A stretch of DNA of 64,000 nt from an uncultured Spirochaetaceae bacterium (GTDB lineage Bacteria; Spirochaetota; Spirochaetia; Sphaerochaetales; Sphaerochaetaceae). Below the pieces are notes generated by a model. It was not told the DNA's origin, did not search any database, and worked only from the letters and a program-made list of their open reading frames with translations. Positions 1-8,931 of this stretch are shown in pieces. The stretch lies in the NCBI GenBank assembly GCA_944389065.1, contig CALXKZ010000008.1, positions 27,360-91,359 of the forward strand, in the 5' to 3' direction. The stretch's first letter is position 1, and each line of letters starts with the position of its first letter. Position numbers and translations under genes: made by a program.

Positions 1-1226
1 GCGAGGCTATCGCAGAACGGTTCCAGCAGGAAGGCTTCAGGCTCTCTCCATGGGATGAAGCTGATCTTGTTATTGTCAATTCCTGCACGGTGACTGCAAA
101 GGCTGAGCAGAAAGCCCGCAGGATGATCCGTCGATTTTCAGAGCATTCCGAGGTTGTTGTCACAGGCTGCTATGCAGAGCTTGAGAGCTCGGAGGTCAAT
201 GCTCTTTCCAGAAAAGTCACTGTATTCTCTCTAAAGGAGAAGGCTTCGCTGCTGTCATTGCCTGAGCATATCGTCTCAGCTCTGTCATCGGGGTTGACAC
301 TGCATGATGCAATACTGTCATTCACCAGGCGCAGCACCGATCTCTTTGCCTTCGATGCGTCATCATTCCAATATCATTCCCGTGCGTATCTGAAGATACA
401 GGATGGGTGCGATAACAGCTGCGGATACTGCAGGACAACGATTGCCAGAGGTCCTTCTGTCTCGCTTCCTGCCGAGGAGGCTGTCAGACGGGCTCTTGAG
501 ATAGAAGCAAAGGGGTTCCATGAGATCATGCTTACAGGTGTGAATCTTACGATGTATGACCATGACGGTGATGGGCTTGGTGGCCTGATAGAGAAGCTTC
601 TGGCATCGCTTGGAGGAGGGATGAGGCTAAGGCTTTCATCAATGGAGCCCGATCATGTTGATGACCGCCTTCTTGATACTCTTTCCGATTCCCGCATGCA
701 GCCCCATTTCCATATCCCGATCCAGTCTGCTTCTGAGAAGGTGCTTACGATTGCCTCAAGGCGTTACTCGATCTCGCATGTCGAACATATCATCAAGAGG
801 ATGCGAGCGGCCAAGGACGATCCTTTCATCGCATGTGATGTGATTGCAGGCCTTCCCGGGGAGGGGGAGAAAGAGTTTGAGGAGACATATGACTTCCTCG
901 ATAGAAATGACTTTTCCGCAATGCACGTCTTTCCATATTCTCCAAGGCCGGGTACACCTCTTTATGGAATGAAGAACAGAGCCGAGGAGAGAGTCAGGGA
1001 TGAAAGGGCTGAAAGGCTGAGAGAGCTATCGGCACTGCATAGCAGGCGGTATCTTGAACGCCAGAAAGGGAAAAGGCTTGAAATCCTTGTTGAAAATGGA
1101 TGCGAGGGGACAACAGGGAACTACCTTAAAGGCTCTGTGGCATTGCCAGAAGGCCGAGTCCCTGTCCGTGGAATGATTTACGAAGGTATTCTTTCCAGCA
1201 TTGATCCGGTGGTCATAGAGGTCTGA
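1..1226 (+). CDS. mtaB: tRNA t6A37 methylthiotransferase MtaB (5'-truncated by window edge)
   Basis: Radical SAM enzyme that adds a methylthio group to t6A37 of ANN-decoding tRNAs. The reading frame is open from base 3 and the GTG at 90 lies inside a conserved stretch (NSCTVTAKAEQKARR), so the true start is upstream of the window. Seen: N-terminal UPF0004 cysteines (NSCT, VTGC), the radical SAM CxxxCxxC motif (CDNSCGYC, about base 408), and a C-terminal TRAM-like segment. Length and motifs favour MtaB over MiaB or RimO. It overlaps the convergent serine acetyltransferase gene by 14 bases. Confidence 0.9.
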   Translation, partial: EAIAERFQQEGFRLSPWDEADLVIVNSCTVTAKAEQKARRMIRRFSEHSEVVVTGCYAELESSEVNALSRKVTVFSLKEKASLLSLPEHIVSALSSGLTLHDAILSFTRRSTDLFAFDASSFQYHSRAYLKIQDGCDNSCGYCRTTIARGPSVSLPAEEAVRRALEIEAKGFHEIMLTGVNLTMYDHDGDGLGGLIEKLLASLGGGMRLRLSSMEPDHVDDRLLDTLSDSRMQPHFHIPIQSASEKVLTIASRRYSISHVEHIIKRMRAAKDDPFIACDVIAGLPGEGEKEFEETYDFLDRNDFSAMHVFPYSPRPGTPLYGMKNRAEERVRDERAERLRELSALHSRRYLERQKGKRLEILVENGCEGTTGNYLKGSVALPEGRVPVRGMIYEGILSSIDPVVIEV

Positions 1227-2082
1227 TTGATATTCCTGTCTCTGATGGCATGACAATGCTCTTTTCGGGAATATCCTCCGTGACAAGCGTATTGGATACG
1301 ATCACGGAGCCGCTTCCGACCTTTATATTGCCAAGTATCGAGGCGTTAGGGTAGATGATCACATCATCCCCGATTGTCGGATGGCGTTTTGTCTTCCCTT
1401 TGATCCTGCTTGCTTCTGAGAATGCTCCGATTGCAACTCCCTGGTATATCCTGACCCTGTTACCGATTACCGCTGTCTCTCCGATTGAGGCCCCTGTGCC
1501 ATGATCGATGAAGAAGCTCTCTCCGATTGAAGCTCCGGGATGTATATCGATTCCTGTCTTCTGGTGTATGGCCTCTGTCATGAGCCTTGGAATAAGAGGA
1601 ACATGCCGGTTGTATAGAAAGTGTGCTGTCCGGCTTACCGCTATTGCTTTTATTCCTGGATATGCCAGTATGATCTCATGGATGCTGTCTGCGGCAGGAT
1701 CCCCTTCGAATCCCGCCCTGGCATCCAGTTTCAGCATATTCCTTATATTGCCGAGCTCTGCAGCGAGTGCATCTGTATGCTCTTCGGCCTCTCCTCCTGC
1801 AAGGGAATCAGAGATCTCTGGCGTTTCATATTTGATCGCAAGCTTTATCGAATCACATAAAAGCCTGGTGAATATCTGCATGCTGTATCCAACGACAGAT
1901 CTGAGCGATCTCATATTCTCTGTTCCCTGATGCCCTGGGAAGAAAAGAGTCAGAAGCTGCTCATTCAGGGTCTTTATATCCCTCAGCTTCGGGAGAGGCG
2001 ATTCTCCTCTTGAAAACTTCTGTCTATGCGTTCTCGCAAACGAATCAAGGTATTGGTCTATGAATCTCTCTGCGCTGTACAT
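1213..2082 (-). CDS. cysE: Serine O-acetyltransferase (EpsC/CysE family)
   Basis: Transfers acetyl from acetyl-CoA to serine, the first step of cysteine synthesis. The 289-residue protein has an alpha-helical N-terminal half and a C-terminal left-handed beta-helix of hexapeptide repeats. Active-site signatures are present: DIHPGASIGE, FIDHGTG and RIYQGVAIGA. The C-terminal tail is the longer kind seen in EpsC-type proteins. A TTATAC or TATTAT box lies 9-11 bases before the ATG with no clear ribosome-binding site, so the leader is very short. It is divergent from the small gene at 2153. Confidence 0.9.
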   Translation of the reverse strand: MYSAERFIDQYLDSFARTHRQKFSRGESPLPKLRDIKTLNEQLLTLFFPGHQGTENMRSLRSVVGYSMQIFTRLLCDSIKLAIKYETPEISDSLAGGEAEEHTDALAAELGNIRNMLKLDARAGFEGDPAADSIHEIILAYPGIKAIAVSRTAHFLYNRHVPLIPRLMTEAIHQKTGIDIHPGASIGESFFIDHGTGASIGETAVIGNRVRIYQGVAIGAFSEASRIKGKTKRHPTIGDDVIIYPNASILGNIKVGSGSVIVSNTLVTEDIPEKSIVMPSETGISIRPL

Positions 2083-2152
2083 GCTTCAATCGTATAATAA
2101 TATCTTCCATTCTCCAACACAGCTTTCAGTGTTTTTGCTGTATGCTATAGCC

Positions 2153-2413
2153 ATGAAGAAGGATGCTATGCACCGGATGCTTTCCATGCTTTCCAAGGGA
2201 AAACATCCGGATTGCTCCGATCTTGGCATTTCCAGAGAGGAGTATGTATTGCTTGTAAGCGATGCTGTGGAAAAAGGATATGTATCAGGAGTATATGTCT
2301 CTTTCTGCGATAATGCCAATGATGGTAATCTTCTGGTCCAGGCAGCGCTGACTGAGAAGGGGCAGGCAGAAGCAGGTGCTACGTCTTTGCTGAAAAGGAT
2401 TTTCCATAGATAG
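2153..2413 (+). CDS. Small YjcQ-like winged-helix protein, function unknown
   Basis: An 86-residue soluble protein. The reading frame is open further upstream, but ATG 2153 gives a sensible N-terminus (MKKDAMHRMLSML). Its shape, with a helical start, ISREEY, a GY turn and a late LTEKG motif, resembles the YjcQ family of small winged-helix proteins. The resemblance is from memory and modest. A possible -10 (TATGCT, 2141-2146) lies six bases before the ATG and no ribosome-binding site is visible, so translation may be leaderless. Confidence 0.55.
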   Translation: MKKDAMHRMLSMLSKGKHPDCSDLGISREEYVLLVSDAVEKGYVSGVYVSFCDNANDGNLLVQAALTEKGQAEAGATSLLKRIFHR

Positions 2414-2443
2414 CTTTTCCTGGTTTTCTGCGGCATATGCTGT

Positions 2444-2472
2444 TTGTATGAATCCTTTTCTATGGGTATAAT
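2444..2472 (+). promoter_or_regulatory. Leaderless birA promoter
   Basis: TTGTAT (2444-2449), a 17-base spacer and a perfect TATAAT (2467-2472), followed six bases later by the ATG of birA at 2479. The expected transcription start coincides with the start codon and there is no Shine-Dalgarno sequence. Confidence 0.65.
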
Positions 2473-2478
2473 CCACAT

Positions 2479-3423
2479 ATGTCTGTTAAGGATTCAGTGC
2501 TGTCATTGCTGCTTGAGAGCAATGGCGAGGTGGTATCGGGGCAGAGTATGGCAGACGCGCTATCCTGCTCGAGAATGGCAGTATCAAAGAGTGTGCAGGC
2601 CTTGATTGCAGAGGGGTATGATATAAAGAGCTCTAAGCATAATGGTTATATCCTGGACCCGTCGTCGGATGTCCTTTCCGATGCAGTTCTGAGAAAGGAG
2701 TTCTCGATCCCTGTCCATTATGTTCCTGAATGCAGAAGCACCTTCTATGAGTCAAGGGCCTTGATCGCAGATGGCGTCAAAGCGCCTTTTGCGCTTATTG
2801 CTGGAAAGCAGAATGGTGGGAAGGGCAGGCTTGGACGTTCATTCTTCTCACCCCCGGGAGGGATTTATCTATCCGTTGTCCTCAGCAGCAGTGATATACC
2901 GGATCCTGATCTCCTTACCATCTCCGCATCAATAGCTGCTGCCGATGCGATTGAGAAGCTGACCGGCGCGGAATGTCTGATCAAATGGGTCAATGATATA
3001 TATTCCCGCGGCAGGAAGGTTGTCGGCATTCTGACTGAAGGAATCGTGAATATGGAGCTGGGCGGACTTGATGAGGCAATCATAGGAATCGGAATCAATC
3101 TCTCTGGCAATGATGATGATATCCCTGCTGAGCTGAAAGGCAAGATGGGATTCCTGTTTCCAGAAGGCAGATCTCCTGTATCCAGAGCAAAGCTTGCAGC
3201 TGCTGTTACGGATAATCTTATTGCAATTCAGGGAAAGGATTTCATTGACGAGTACAGGAAGCGCTGCTTCATCATCGGCCATGATGTCACTGTCGTGAAG
3301 CCTGGGAAGGGGGAATGGCCTGCTTTTGCCTATGATGTCGACAGCTCTGGACATCTTCTCGTGGAATACGGCGATGGCAGGAGGGAATCTCTCTCCTCAG
3401 GAGAGGTGACTTTACGCTTCTAG
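2479..3423 (+). CDS. birA: Bifunctional biotin operon repressor / biotin-protein ligase
   Basis: Attaches biotin to the lysine of biotin carrier domains; with its N-terminal winged helix it may also act as a biotin-responsive repressor. The 314-residue protein has an HTH at about residues 1-60 (SMADALSCSRMAVSKSVQAL), the ligase nucleotide-binding motif GGKGRLGR, the KWVNDIY motif (KWPND class) and a C-terminal beta barrel. Group II architecture. A biotin-dependent partner is hinted at by the decarboxylase beta subunit at 14044, but no biotin carrier lies in the window. Confidence 0.92.
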   Translation: MSVKDSVLSLLLESNGEVVSGQSMADALSCSRMAVSKSVQALIAEGYDIKSSKHNGYILDPSSDVLSDAVLRKEFSIPVHYVPECRSTFYESRALIADGVKAPFALIAGKQNGGKGRLGRSFFSPPGGIYLSVVLSSSDIPDPDLLTISASIAAADAIEKLTGAECLIKWVNDIYSRGRKVVGILTEGIVNMELGGLDEAIIGIGINLSGNDDDIPAELKGKMGFLFPEGRSPVSRAKLAAAVTDNLIAIQGKDFIDEYRKRCFIIGHDVTVVKPGKGEWPAFAYDVDSSGHLLVEYGDGRRESLSSGEVTLRF

Positions 3424-3459
3424 CCTATTTATATTAAAGTTTCTGAAACGGAGAATCAT

Positions 3460-5244
3460 ATGCTTAATGAGCTTAAGAATGCCTGGAAAACGGCTATAGA
3501 ATCTGTACTGCATGATATGGCTGCTGGTGCTGATATCCCAGCGCTTTCAATGGGATTGCCCCCGAAGAGTGAGATGGGCGATGTGGCTTTCCCAATGTTC
3601 CCTTATGCAAAGACATTGCATAAATCACCGGCTGCGATAGCTGAAGCCGTCATGGCAGGACTTGGGGAAAACCATCCGGATGGAGAGATGTCTGCTTCCG
3701 GTCCATATCTCAATGTCCGTTTCGATATTCCGGAGCTTGCAGACAGGATCCTGGAAAAAGCAGAGAAAGAAGGTGATGGCTATGGGCACTCAGAAGACGG
3801 GAAAGGCCGCCGTGTAATGGTTGAGTTCTCGTGCCCGAATACCAATAAGCCGCTTCATCTTGGTCATATGCGCAATGATTCTCTCGGGGAAGCTGTCTCT
3901 GCTCTTATAAAGGCAACAGGGGCAGAGGTCATGAAGGTCAACCTTATCAATAACCGCGGTGTCCATATCTCGAAATCGATGCTGGCATACAAGCTTTTCG
4001 GAAACGGCGAGACACCGGAATCAACAGGAGAGAAAGGTGACCACTTCGTAGGAAGATATTATGTCAGGTTCGCCGAATGGGAGAAGGAAGCAGAGGAAGC
4101 AAAGAAGAACAATCCTGATATAATCAATGATCCTTCATTCATCGATCCTGATGCAGAGGCTCAGGCAATGCTCCGTGATTGGGAGAAAGGGGATCCAGAG
4201 GTCCGTGCTCTATGGGAGAAGATGAACAAATGGACTCTGGATGGACTTTTCGAGAGCTACAGGAATATGGGCATATCATTCGATAAGCTCTATTTCGAGA
4301 GCGATACCTACAAGCTTGGCCGCGATCAGGTGATGCGTGGTCTCGATATGGGCGTGTTCCAGAGGGAAGAGGATGGGTCGGTGCAGATCGATCTTGCTCC
4401 GATAGGACTGGATAAGAAGGTCCTTCTCCGCCGTGATGGCACTACTCTTTACATGACACAGGATATAGGAACTGCGGTAAAGCGGCATGAGGACTGGCCA
4501 TTTGACAGTCTGATCTATGTGGTTGCCTCTGAGCAGAACTACCATTTCAGAGTTCTCTTCTATGTATTGAAGATGCTTGGATACAAGTGGGCGGATGAGC
4601 TTCATCACCTTTCATATGGCATGGTCAATCTGCCAGAGGGGAAGATGAAGTCCAGAGAGGGAACGGTAGTGGATGCAGATGATCTGCTTGAAGAGCTTTC
4701 GCATCTTGCTGAGAATGAGATAATAGAGAAAGGCCGTGAAAAAGAGGTTGGGGATGTGAAGGAGACTGCCAGAAAGATAGCCCTTGGCGCTCTCAACTAC
4801 TATCTTCTGCAGGTCCAGCCTCAGCGTGATATGGTCTTCAATCCGAAAGAATCGATTGCCTTCAGCGGGAATACAGGCCCATACCTCCAGTATACCTGTG
4901 CGCGTATCTCGTCAATACTCAGGAAGTTCGATGCTTCTGCCTTCGAAGGCATCAGAGCCGATGGAAAGCTTCTGACAATTGATGATGAGAAGATCCTGAT
5001 TAAGGCAATTGCCGAATTCCCGGAGGATGTCAGAAGGGCAGCTTTGTCATTCGATCCTTCGGTCATAGCAGTCTCGCTGTACGAGATCGCAAAGACATTC
5101 AGCCATTACTATCATGACAACCAGATCCTCAAGGCGGAGACTAAGGAGCTTGTTGTAAGCCGTATCAGGCTTATTTCCTCTGTTCTGACTGTAATGAAGA
5201 ATGGTTTCCGGCTTATCGGCATTCCATTCCTTGGGTCGATGTGA
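3460..5244 (+). CDS. argS: Arginyl-tRNA synthetase
   Basis: Charges tRNA-Arg. A 594-residue class I synthetase with the N-terminal additional domain, the HIGH-type motif HLGHMRND (about base 3855) preceded by SCPNTNKPLHLGH, a KMSKS-equivalent KMKSREG (about base 4644), and a C-terminal DALR anticodon-binding domain. The ATG at 3460 follows CGGAGAATCAT. Two hairpins downstream probably end the transcript. Confidence 0.96.
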   Translation: MLNELKNAWKTAIESVLHDMAAGADIPALSMGLPPKSEMGDVAFPMFPYAKTLHKSPAAIAEAVMAGLGENHPDGEMSASGPYLNVRFDIPELADRILEKAEKEGDGYGHSEDGKGRRVMVEFSCPNTNKPLHLGHMRNDSLGEAVSALIKATGAEVMKVNLINNRGVHISKSMLAYKLFGNGETPESTGEKGDHFVGRYYVRFAEWEKEAEEAKKNNPDIINDPSFIDPDAEAQAMLRDWEKGDPEVRALWEKMNKWTLDGLFESYRNMGISFDKLYFESDTYKLGRDQVMRGLDMGVFQREEDGSVQIDLAPIGLDKKVLLRRDGTTLYMTQDIGTAVKRHEDWPFDSLIYVVASEQNYHFRVLFYVLKMLGYKWADELHHLSYGMVNLPEGKMKSREGTVVDADDLLEELSHLAENEIIEKGREKEVGDVKETARKIALGALNYYLLQVQPQRDMVFNPKESIAFSGNTGPYLQYTCARISSILRKFDASAFEGIRADGKLLTIDDEKILIKAIAEFPEDVRRAALSFDPSVIAVSLYEIAKTFSHYYHDNQILKAETKELVVSRIRLISSVLTVMKNGFRLIGIPFLGSM

Positions 5245-5251
5245 GAAAAGT

Positions 5252-5288
5252 AGAAGGCGTAGCACTGGAAGATGATGCCACGCCTTCT
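5252..5288 (+). terminator. Hairpin after argS
   Basis: AGAAGGCGT (5252-5260) pairs with ACGCCTTCT (5280-5288), a perfect 9-bp stem with a 19-base loop. It has no T-run of its own, so it may act together with the hairpin just after it. Confidence 0.5.
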
Positions 5289-5301
5289 AAGGAATGCCTG
5301 A

Positions 5302-5320
5302 GCCGCCTGAAGAGGGCGGC
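5302..5320 (+). terminator. Rho-independent terminator candidate after argS
   Basis: GCCGCC (5302-5307) pairs with GGCGGC (5315-5320) and is followed by ATTTATAT. Six GC pairs and an A/T-rich tail fit an intrinsic terminator. Confidence 0.6.
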
Positions 5321-5437
5321 ATTTATATCACCTATAACAAGCGATACACTGTAACGTTACACTCTTTTCCGTTATAAATCCAGATGAAAATTATATAAGT
5401 TCATCGCAATAGAAGAAAATACATGGATTTCATCGCA

Positions 5438-6004
5438 TCAAGGGCTTCTGCGTTGGCTTCTTTCTTCAGTATCTGAAAGGAAGCTGGCAAATTCCTTGGC
5501 ATACTCTTCAATATCCTCATGATTCTCCTCAAGCTCGTTTTCAAGCTTCTGCAGCAGCAGTGATGAGAACAGTATTGAAAGGAATCTGTCAGAGTATCCA
5601 AGCGATGAGATGATCACATCAATCTGGCTTTCTATCATCAGCTTTATCGCTCTCGCTTCCTCTTTAGCCCTCGGGTCGGAGAATTTCATTGAGAAGATCA
5701 CCCTCAGGTATGGCAGTATTCCGTCATCAGTGAAAATACTCTGCCATCTGGATGCTGCTTCAGACAGGATATCTCCAGCGCTTCCTTCAAGTGTCAGTCT
5801 GAAGCCTTTAGCCATGAGCTTTCTGTGCCCTTCCCTGAATATCATATCGACGATCTCATCTTTTGATCTGAACCAGTGATAAAGACTTGATTTATTCATC
5901 CCGAGTCTTTCAGCAAGGGACTGCATGGAGAGTCTATCCGGCCCATCGAATGCAAGTATATCGAGTGCCGCATCCAGTATTTCTTCTTTTCCTCTTATCT
6001 TCAT
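5438..6004 (-). CDS. TetR-family transcriptional regulator
   Basis: A 188-residue one-component repressor. The N-terminal HTH is typical of TetR (EILDAALDILAFDGPDRLSM, then LAERLGMNKSSLYHWFRSKDEI). The C-terminal two thirds are helical and would bind an unknown ligand. Its promoter has TATAAT eight bases before the ATG and contains an 18-bp perfect palindrome, so autoregulation is likely. The divergent neighbour is the rplU operon. No efflux pump is next to it. Confidence 0.85.
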   Translation of the reverse strand: MKIRGKEEILDAALDILAFDGPDRLSMQSLAERLGMNKSSLYHWFRSKDEIVDMIFREGHRKLMAKGFRLTLEGSAGDILSEAASRWQSIFTDDGILPYLRVIFSMKFSDPRAKEEARAIKLMIESQIDVIISSLGYSDRFLSILFSSLLLQKLENELEENHEDIEEYAKEFASFLSDTEERSQRRSP

Positions 6005-6017
6005 AGGAATATATTAT

Positions 6018-6035
6018 AAAACAAACGTTTGTTTT
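6018..6035. promoter_or_regulatory. Palindromic operator between tetR and rplU
   Basis: Perfect 18-bp palindrome AAAACAAACGTTTGTTTT, overlapping the first base of the tetR -10 (TATAAT on the minus strand, 6018-6013) and its spacer. Position and symmetry are those of a TetR autoregulatory operator. Confidence 0.75.
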
Positions 6036-6151
6036 TAAACCGTATATTTTGCTCTTTAAGCCTGCTTTTCCGTTTATATCTATTCCCATTGATCCGTTTT
6101 GCAGTTATAACCATCAAGGTTGAAAAACCAATACTGAATAAAGGAAGAAAC

Positions 6152-6463
6152 ATGTACGCACTAGTTGAAATCCTCGGAAGGCAGTATAAGGCTGAAGAGG
6201 GAAAAGAGCTTACGGTTGACAGGCTGAACATGGAAGAAGGTTCTACCTACGAGATCGAGAAGGTTCTGGCTGTTGTGGATGGTGAGAATGCAAAGTTCGG
6301 CACGCCTTATGTTGAAGGTGCCAAGGTCACTGCCACTGTCGGTCCAGAGTTCAGAGGCGAGAAGGTAAAGGTCTATAAGTTCCGCAGAAGAAAGGGTTAT
6401 AGAAGGACTCAGGGACACAGAGAGACCTATACGACTATCACAGTCAATACGATTGTAGGCTAA
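6152..6463 (+). CDS. rplU: 50S ribosomal protein L21
   Basis: Binds 23S rRNA in the large subunit. 103 residues, the normal length, starting MYALVEILGRQYKAEEG and ending with the conserved R-rich segment KFRRRKGYRRTQGHR. The frame is open back to 6029, but ATG 6152, preceded by AGGAAGAAAC, gives the family's N-terminus. First gene of rplU-rpmA-obgE. About 110 bases separate it from the tetR operator. Confidence 0.97.
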   Translation: MYALVEILGRQYKAEEGKELTVDRLNMEEGSTYEIEKVLAVVDGENAKFGTPYVEGAKVTATVGPEFRGEKVKVYKFRRRKGYRRTQGHRETYTTITVNTIVG

Positions 6464-6475
6464 GGAGGAAGAGAG

Positions 6476-6742
6476 ATGGCACATAAGAAAGGTGGCGGAT
6501 CTTCCCGCAATGGACGCGATTCGAACGCACAGCGCCTTGGCGTAAAGAGATTTGGTGGTCAGCTTGTAAAGGCTGGTGAGGTTATTGTCCGCCAGCGTGG
6601 AACAAAGATCCATCCGGGATACAACTGCGGATGTGGCAAGGACTATACTCTTTTTGCTCTTACAGCAGGAACAGTCAGGTTCCATGAGAGAAAGAACAGG
6701 AAGTACTGCTCAATCGTTCCTGTAGAGGCTGCAGCCGAGTAA
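6476..6742 (+). CDS. rpmA: 50S ribosomal protein L27
   Basis: 88 residues, starting [16 protein letters not shown] with the typical GVKRFGGQ and GTKIHPG motifs. There is no N-terminal extension of the kind cleaved by Prp in Firmicutes. It lies 12 bases after rplU, with AAGGAGGAAGAG before the ATG. Confidence 0.97.
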   Translation: MAHKKGGGSSRNGRDSNAQRLGVKRFGGQLVKAGEVIVRQRGTKIHPGYNCGCGKDYTLFALTAGTVRFHERKNRKYCSIVPVEAAAE

Positions 6743-6745
6743 GAG

Positions 6746-7801
6746 ATGTTCGGCTTTTCAGACGAAACATATATTGATGTGGCTTCCGGCAATGGAGGAT
6801 CTGGATGTGTATCCTTCCGCCGGGAGAAATTCGTCCCTAAAGGAGGTCCTGACGGTGGTGACGGGGGCCGCGGCGGGGACGTTGTTTTCGTTGTCAAGGA
6901 TAATCTCCGTACGCTTGGCCATCTTAAGCTTATACGCAGTTTCCGTGCAGAGAATGGCAGACCCGGGCAGGGAGCACGCTGTGCAGGACGCCGTGGAAAT
7001 GATGTTGAGATCCCGGTGCCTCCTGGAACGGTTGTAAAGAATGCTCAGACCGGGGAGGTGATAAAGGATCTTACCGGTTGTGACAGGTTCGTGTTCCTTG
7101 AAGGCGGTAGGGGTGGTCTTGGCAACTGGCATTTCCGTACAGCTGTCAGGCAGACTCCTCGTTTTGCCCAGCCTGGCGAGAAGGGTGAGGAGATGCGTGT
7201 AGGGCTTGAGCTCCAGATCATCGCTGATATAGGGCTCGTAGGTTTTCCCAATGCCGGGAAGTCATCGCTTATCAATCTGTTCACCAATGCCAGATCGAAG
7301 GTTGCTGGCTATCCATTCACGACGAAGATCCCTGTACTCGGGGTCCTCAGGGAAGGGGATCAGGATGTTGTGATTGCAGATATCCCCGGAATAATCGAAG
7401 GAGCATCGGAAGGGGCAGGTATGGGATACAAGTTCCTCAGGCATATCTCAAGGACCAAGGGATTATGCTACATGGTGGATCTTTCCGATGATAACTATCT
7501 CACAGCTTATGATATCCTGTCTGAAGAACTGAGAAAGTACAGCAATGAGCTGGCGGAGAAGAAAAGGATACTCATCGGTTCGAAGATCGACGAAGATGGA
7601 ACGGAGGAGCGCTTTGAGAAGCTGCGGAGAAAGTACAGCAATATGACAGTCCTCCCGTTGTCGATCTACCGTGATGATCTTGTTGAGAGCGTAAAGCATG
7701 AACTGCTTGGACTTGCGCTCATTGATGAGAAGGAGAAGGGAAGCGGATTCACATCCTGTCCCGATAACGATGCCTATTACAGAGAGAGCGACGAAGAATA
7801 G
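6746..7801 (+). CDS. obgE: GTPase Obg/CgtA
   Basis: Ribosome-associated GTPase in 50S assembly and stress signalling. 351 residues. The glycine-rich Obg fold is N-terminal (VASGNGGSGCVSFRREKF, GGPDGGDGGRGGDV). The G domain shows GFPNAGKSSL (G1), DIPGIIEGA (G3) and GSKID (G4). It starts three bases after the rpmA stop. Confidence 0.96.
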   Translation: MFGFSDETYIDVASGNGGSGCVSFRREKFVPKGGPDGGDGGRGGDVVFVVKDNLRTLGHLKLIRSFRAENGRPGQGARCAGRRGNDVEIPVPPGTVVKNAQTGEVIKDLTGCDRFVFLEGGRGGLGNWHFRTAVRQTPRFAQPGEKGEEMRVGLELQIIADIGLVGFPNAGKSSLINLFTNARSKVAGYPFTTKIPVLGVLREGDQDVVIADIPGIIEGASEGAGMGYKFLRHISRTKGLCYMVDLSDDNYLTAYDILSEELRKYSNELAEKKRILIGSKIDEDGTEERFEKLRRKYSNMTVLPLSIYRDDLVESVKHELLGLALIDEKEKGSGFTSCPDNDAYYRESDEE

Positions 7802-8375
7802 GACTGCGGTTTTCGGTGGTACGTTCGATCCTCCGCATATCGGCCACATGCATATATTCCATGAAGTGGCTGCGCTCACTCCATTTGACAGCCTTCTTGT
7901 GATTCCTGCAAGAATCTCAAATTTCAAGCAGGATAGCATGCCTGCATCATTTCCAGACAGACTTGAGATGGTGAGGCTTCTTGCTGTGGATTATAGAAAA
8001 CGATATCCCGATGATGGTCTTGGGATCAGTGTCTCTGACTGGGAAGGAAGGAGATCTGATATAAGCTATACTTCCGATACCATAAGGCATTTCTTCGATG
8101 AACTGGAGTATGGAGGCAAGGTTGATTTCATAATCGGAGATGATCATCTTGCCAAGCTTGGAAAGTGGCATGATTTTGAATTCCTTGCTTCGCATGTACG
8201 CTTCTGGTGCTTTTCAAGAGATGGAAGTGCCCGGAATGATACGAAAGCCGAGGTGATATTCATCCATAGCGATAAAGTACATGCATCAAGCACTGAGATA
8301 AGAATGGGGAATCTGGATATGCTGACACCGTCAGTCAGGAGTTATATTGATGAGCATAAGCTATACAGAGCTTGA
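7770..8375 (+). CDS. nadD: Nicotinate-nucleotide adenylyltransferase
   Basis: Makes deamido-NAD from nicotinate mononucleotide. 201 residues with the nucleotidyltransferase motif GGTFDPPHIGH and the late motif SSTEIR (about base 8288). ATG 7770 is the closest start before the conserved core; it overlaps obgE by 32 bases and has no obvious ribosome-binding site, suggesting coupled translation. A longer start at 7698 is possible but less natural. Confidence 0.93.
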   Translation: MPITERATKNRTAVFGGTFDPPHIGHMHIFHEVAALTPFDSLLVIPARISNFKQDSMPASFPDRLEMVRLLAVDYRKRYPDDGLGISVSDWEGRRSDISYTSDTIRHFFDELEYGGKVDFIIGDDHLAKLGKWHDFEFLASHVRFWCFSRDGSARNDTKAEVIFIHSDKVHASSTEIRMGNLDMLTPSVRSYIDEHKLYRA

Positions 8376-8931
8376 AGCAAAAGTGAAATCAATGATCAAG
8401 CCTAAGCGCTTCATCCATTCTGAAGGTGTTGCTTCTGTCTCTGCAGAGCTTGCTTTGCGTTTTGACCTGAATGCATCTGATGCAGCGTATATCGGTATTT
8501 ACCATGATGCATACAGATATTCAGCAGATAGCTCATCTCCAGGATTCTGCAGATCGCACGGTCTGGAGGTCTTCCCCGAAGAGGATGCTGATCCGATGCT
8601 TCTTCATGGAGCTCTTGCTGCTATCCATTTCGACGAGGATGCCCAGGGGCGTGTGCCTGATTATTTCAAGACAGCTGTAAGGCATCATACATTAGGATCA
8701 CCGGATATGGGGCCGTACGGAGCAGTTGTATATATTGCAGACTACATTGAACCGGGAAGGAAGCATCTTACAGATCTGGACAGGAAGCATATCCTGTCTG
8801 CAGATACCTTGGAAGGGATGATAATAAGGATCATGGATATGCAGCGCTCATATTTCCAGAAGGAAGGAATAAAAGAGGCCGGAATATCCAGAAAGCTTTA
8901 TGATTTCATCAAAGCAGGAGGAAAGCTTTGA
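8350..8931 (+). CDS. yqeK: YqeK-type HD-domain diadenosine tetraphosphatase
   Basis: Symmetrical Ap4A hydrolase family. 193 residues with an HD signature (RFIHSEGVA, YHDAYR, ALAAIHFD, AVRHHT, YIADYIEPGR). It overlaps the end of nadD by 26 bases, the order nadD-yqeK-rsfS being widely conserved. A TTG at 8347 would add one residue; ATG 8350 is preferred. Confidence 0.92.
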   Translation: MSISYTELEAKVKSMIKPKRFIHSEGVASVSAELALRFDLNASDAAYIGIYHDAYRYSADSSSPGFCRSHGLEVFPEEDADPMLLHGALAAIHFDEDAQGRVPDYFKTAVRHHTLGSPDMGPYGAVVYIADYIEPGRKHLTDLDRKHILSADTLEGMIIRIMDMQRSYFQKEGIKEAGISRKLYDFIKAGGKL

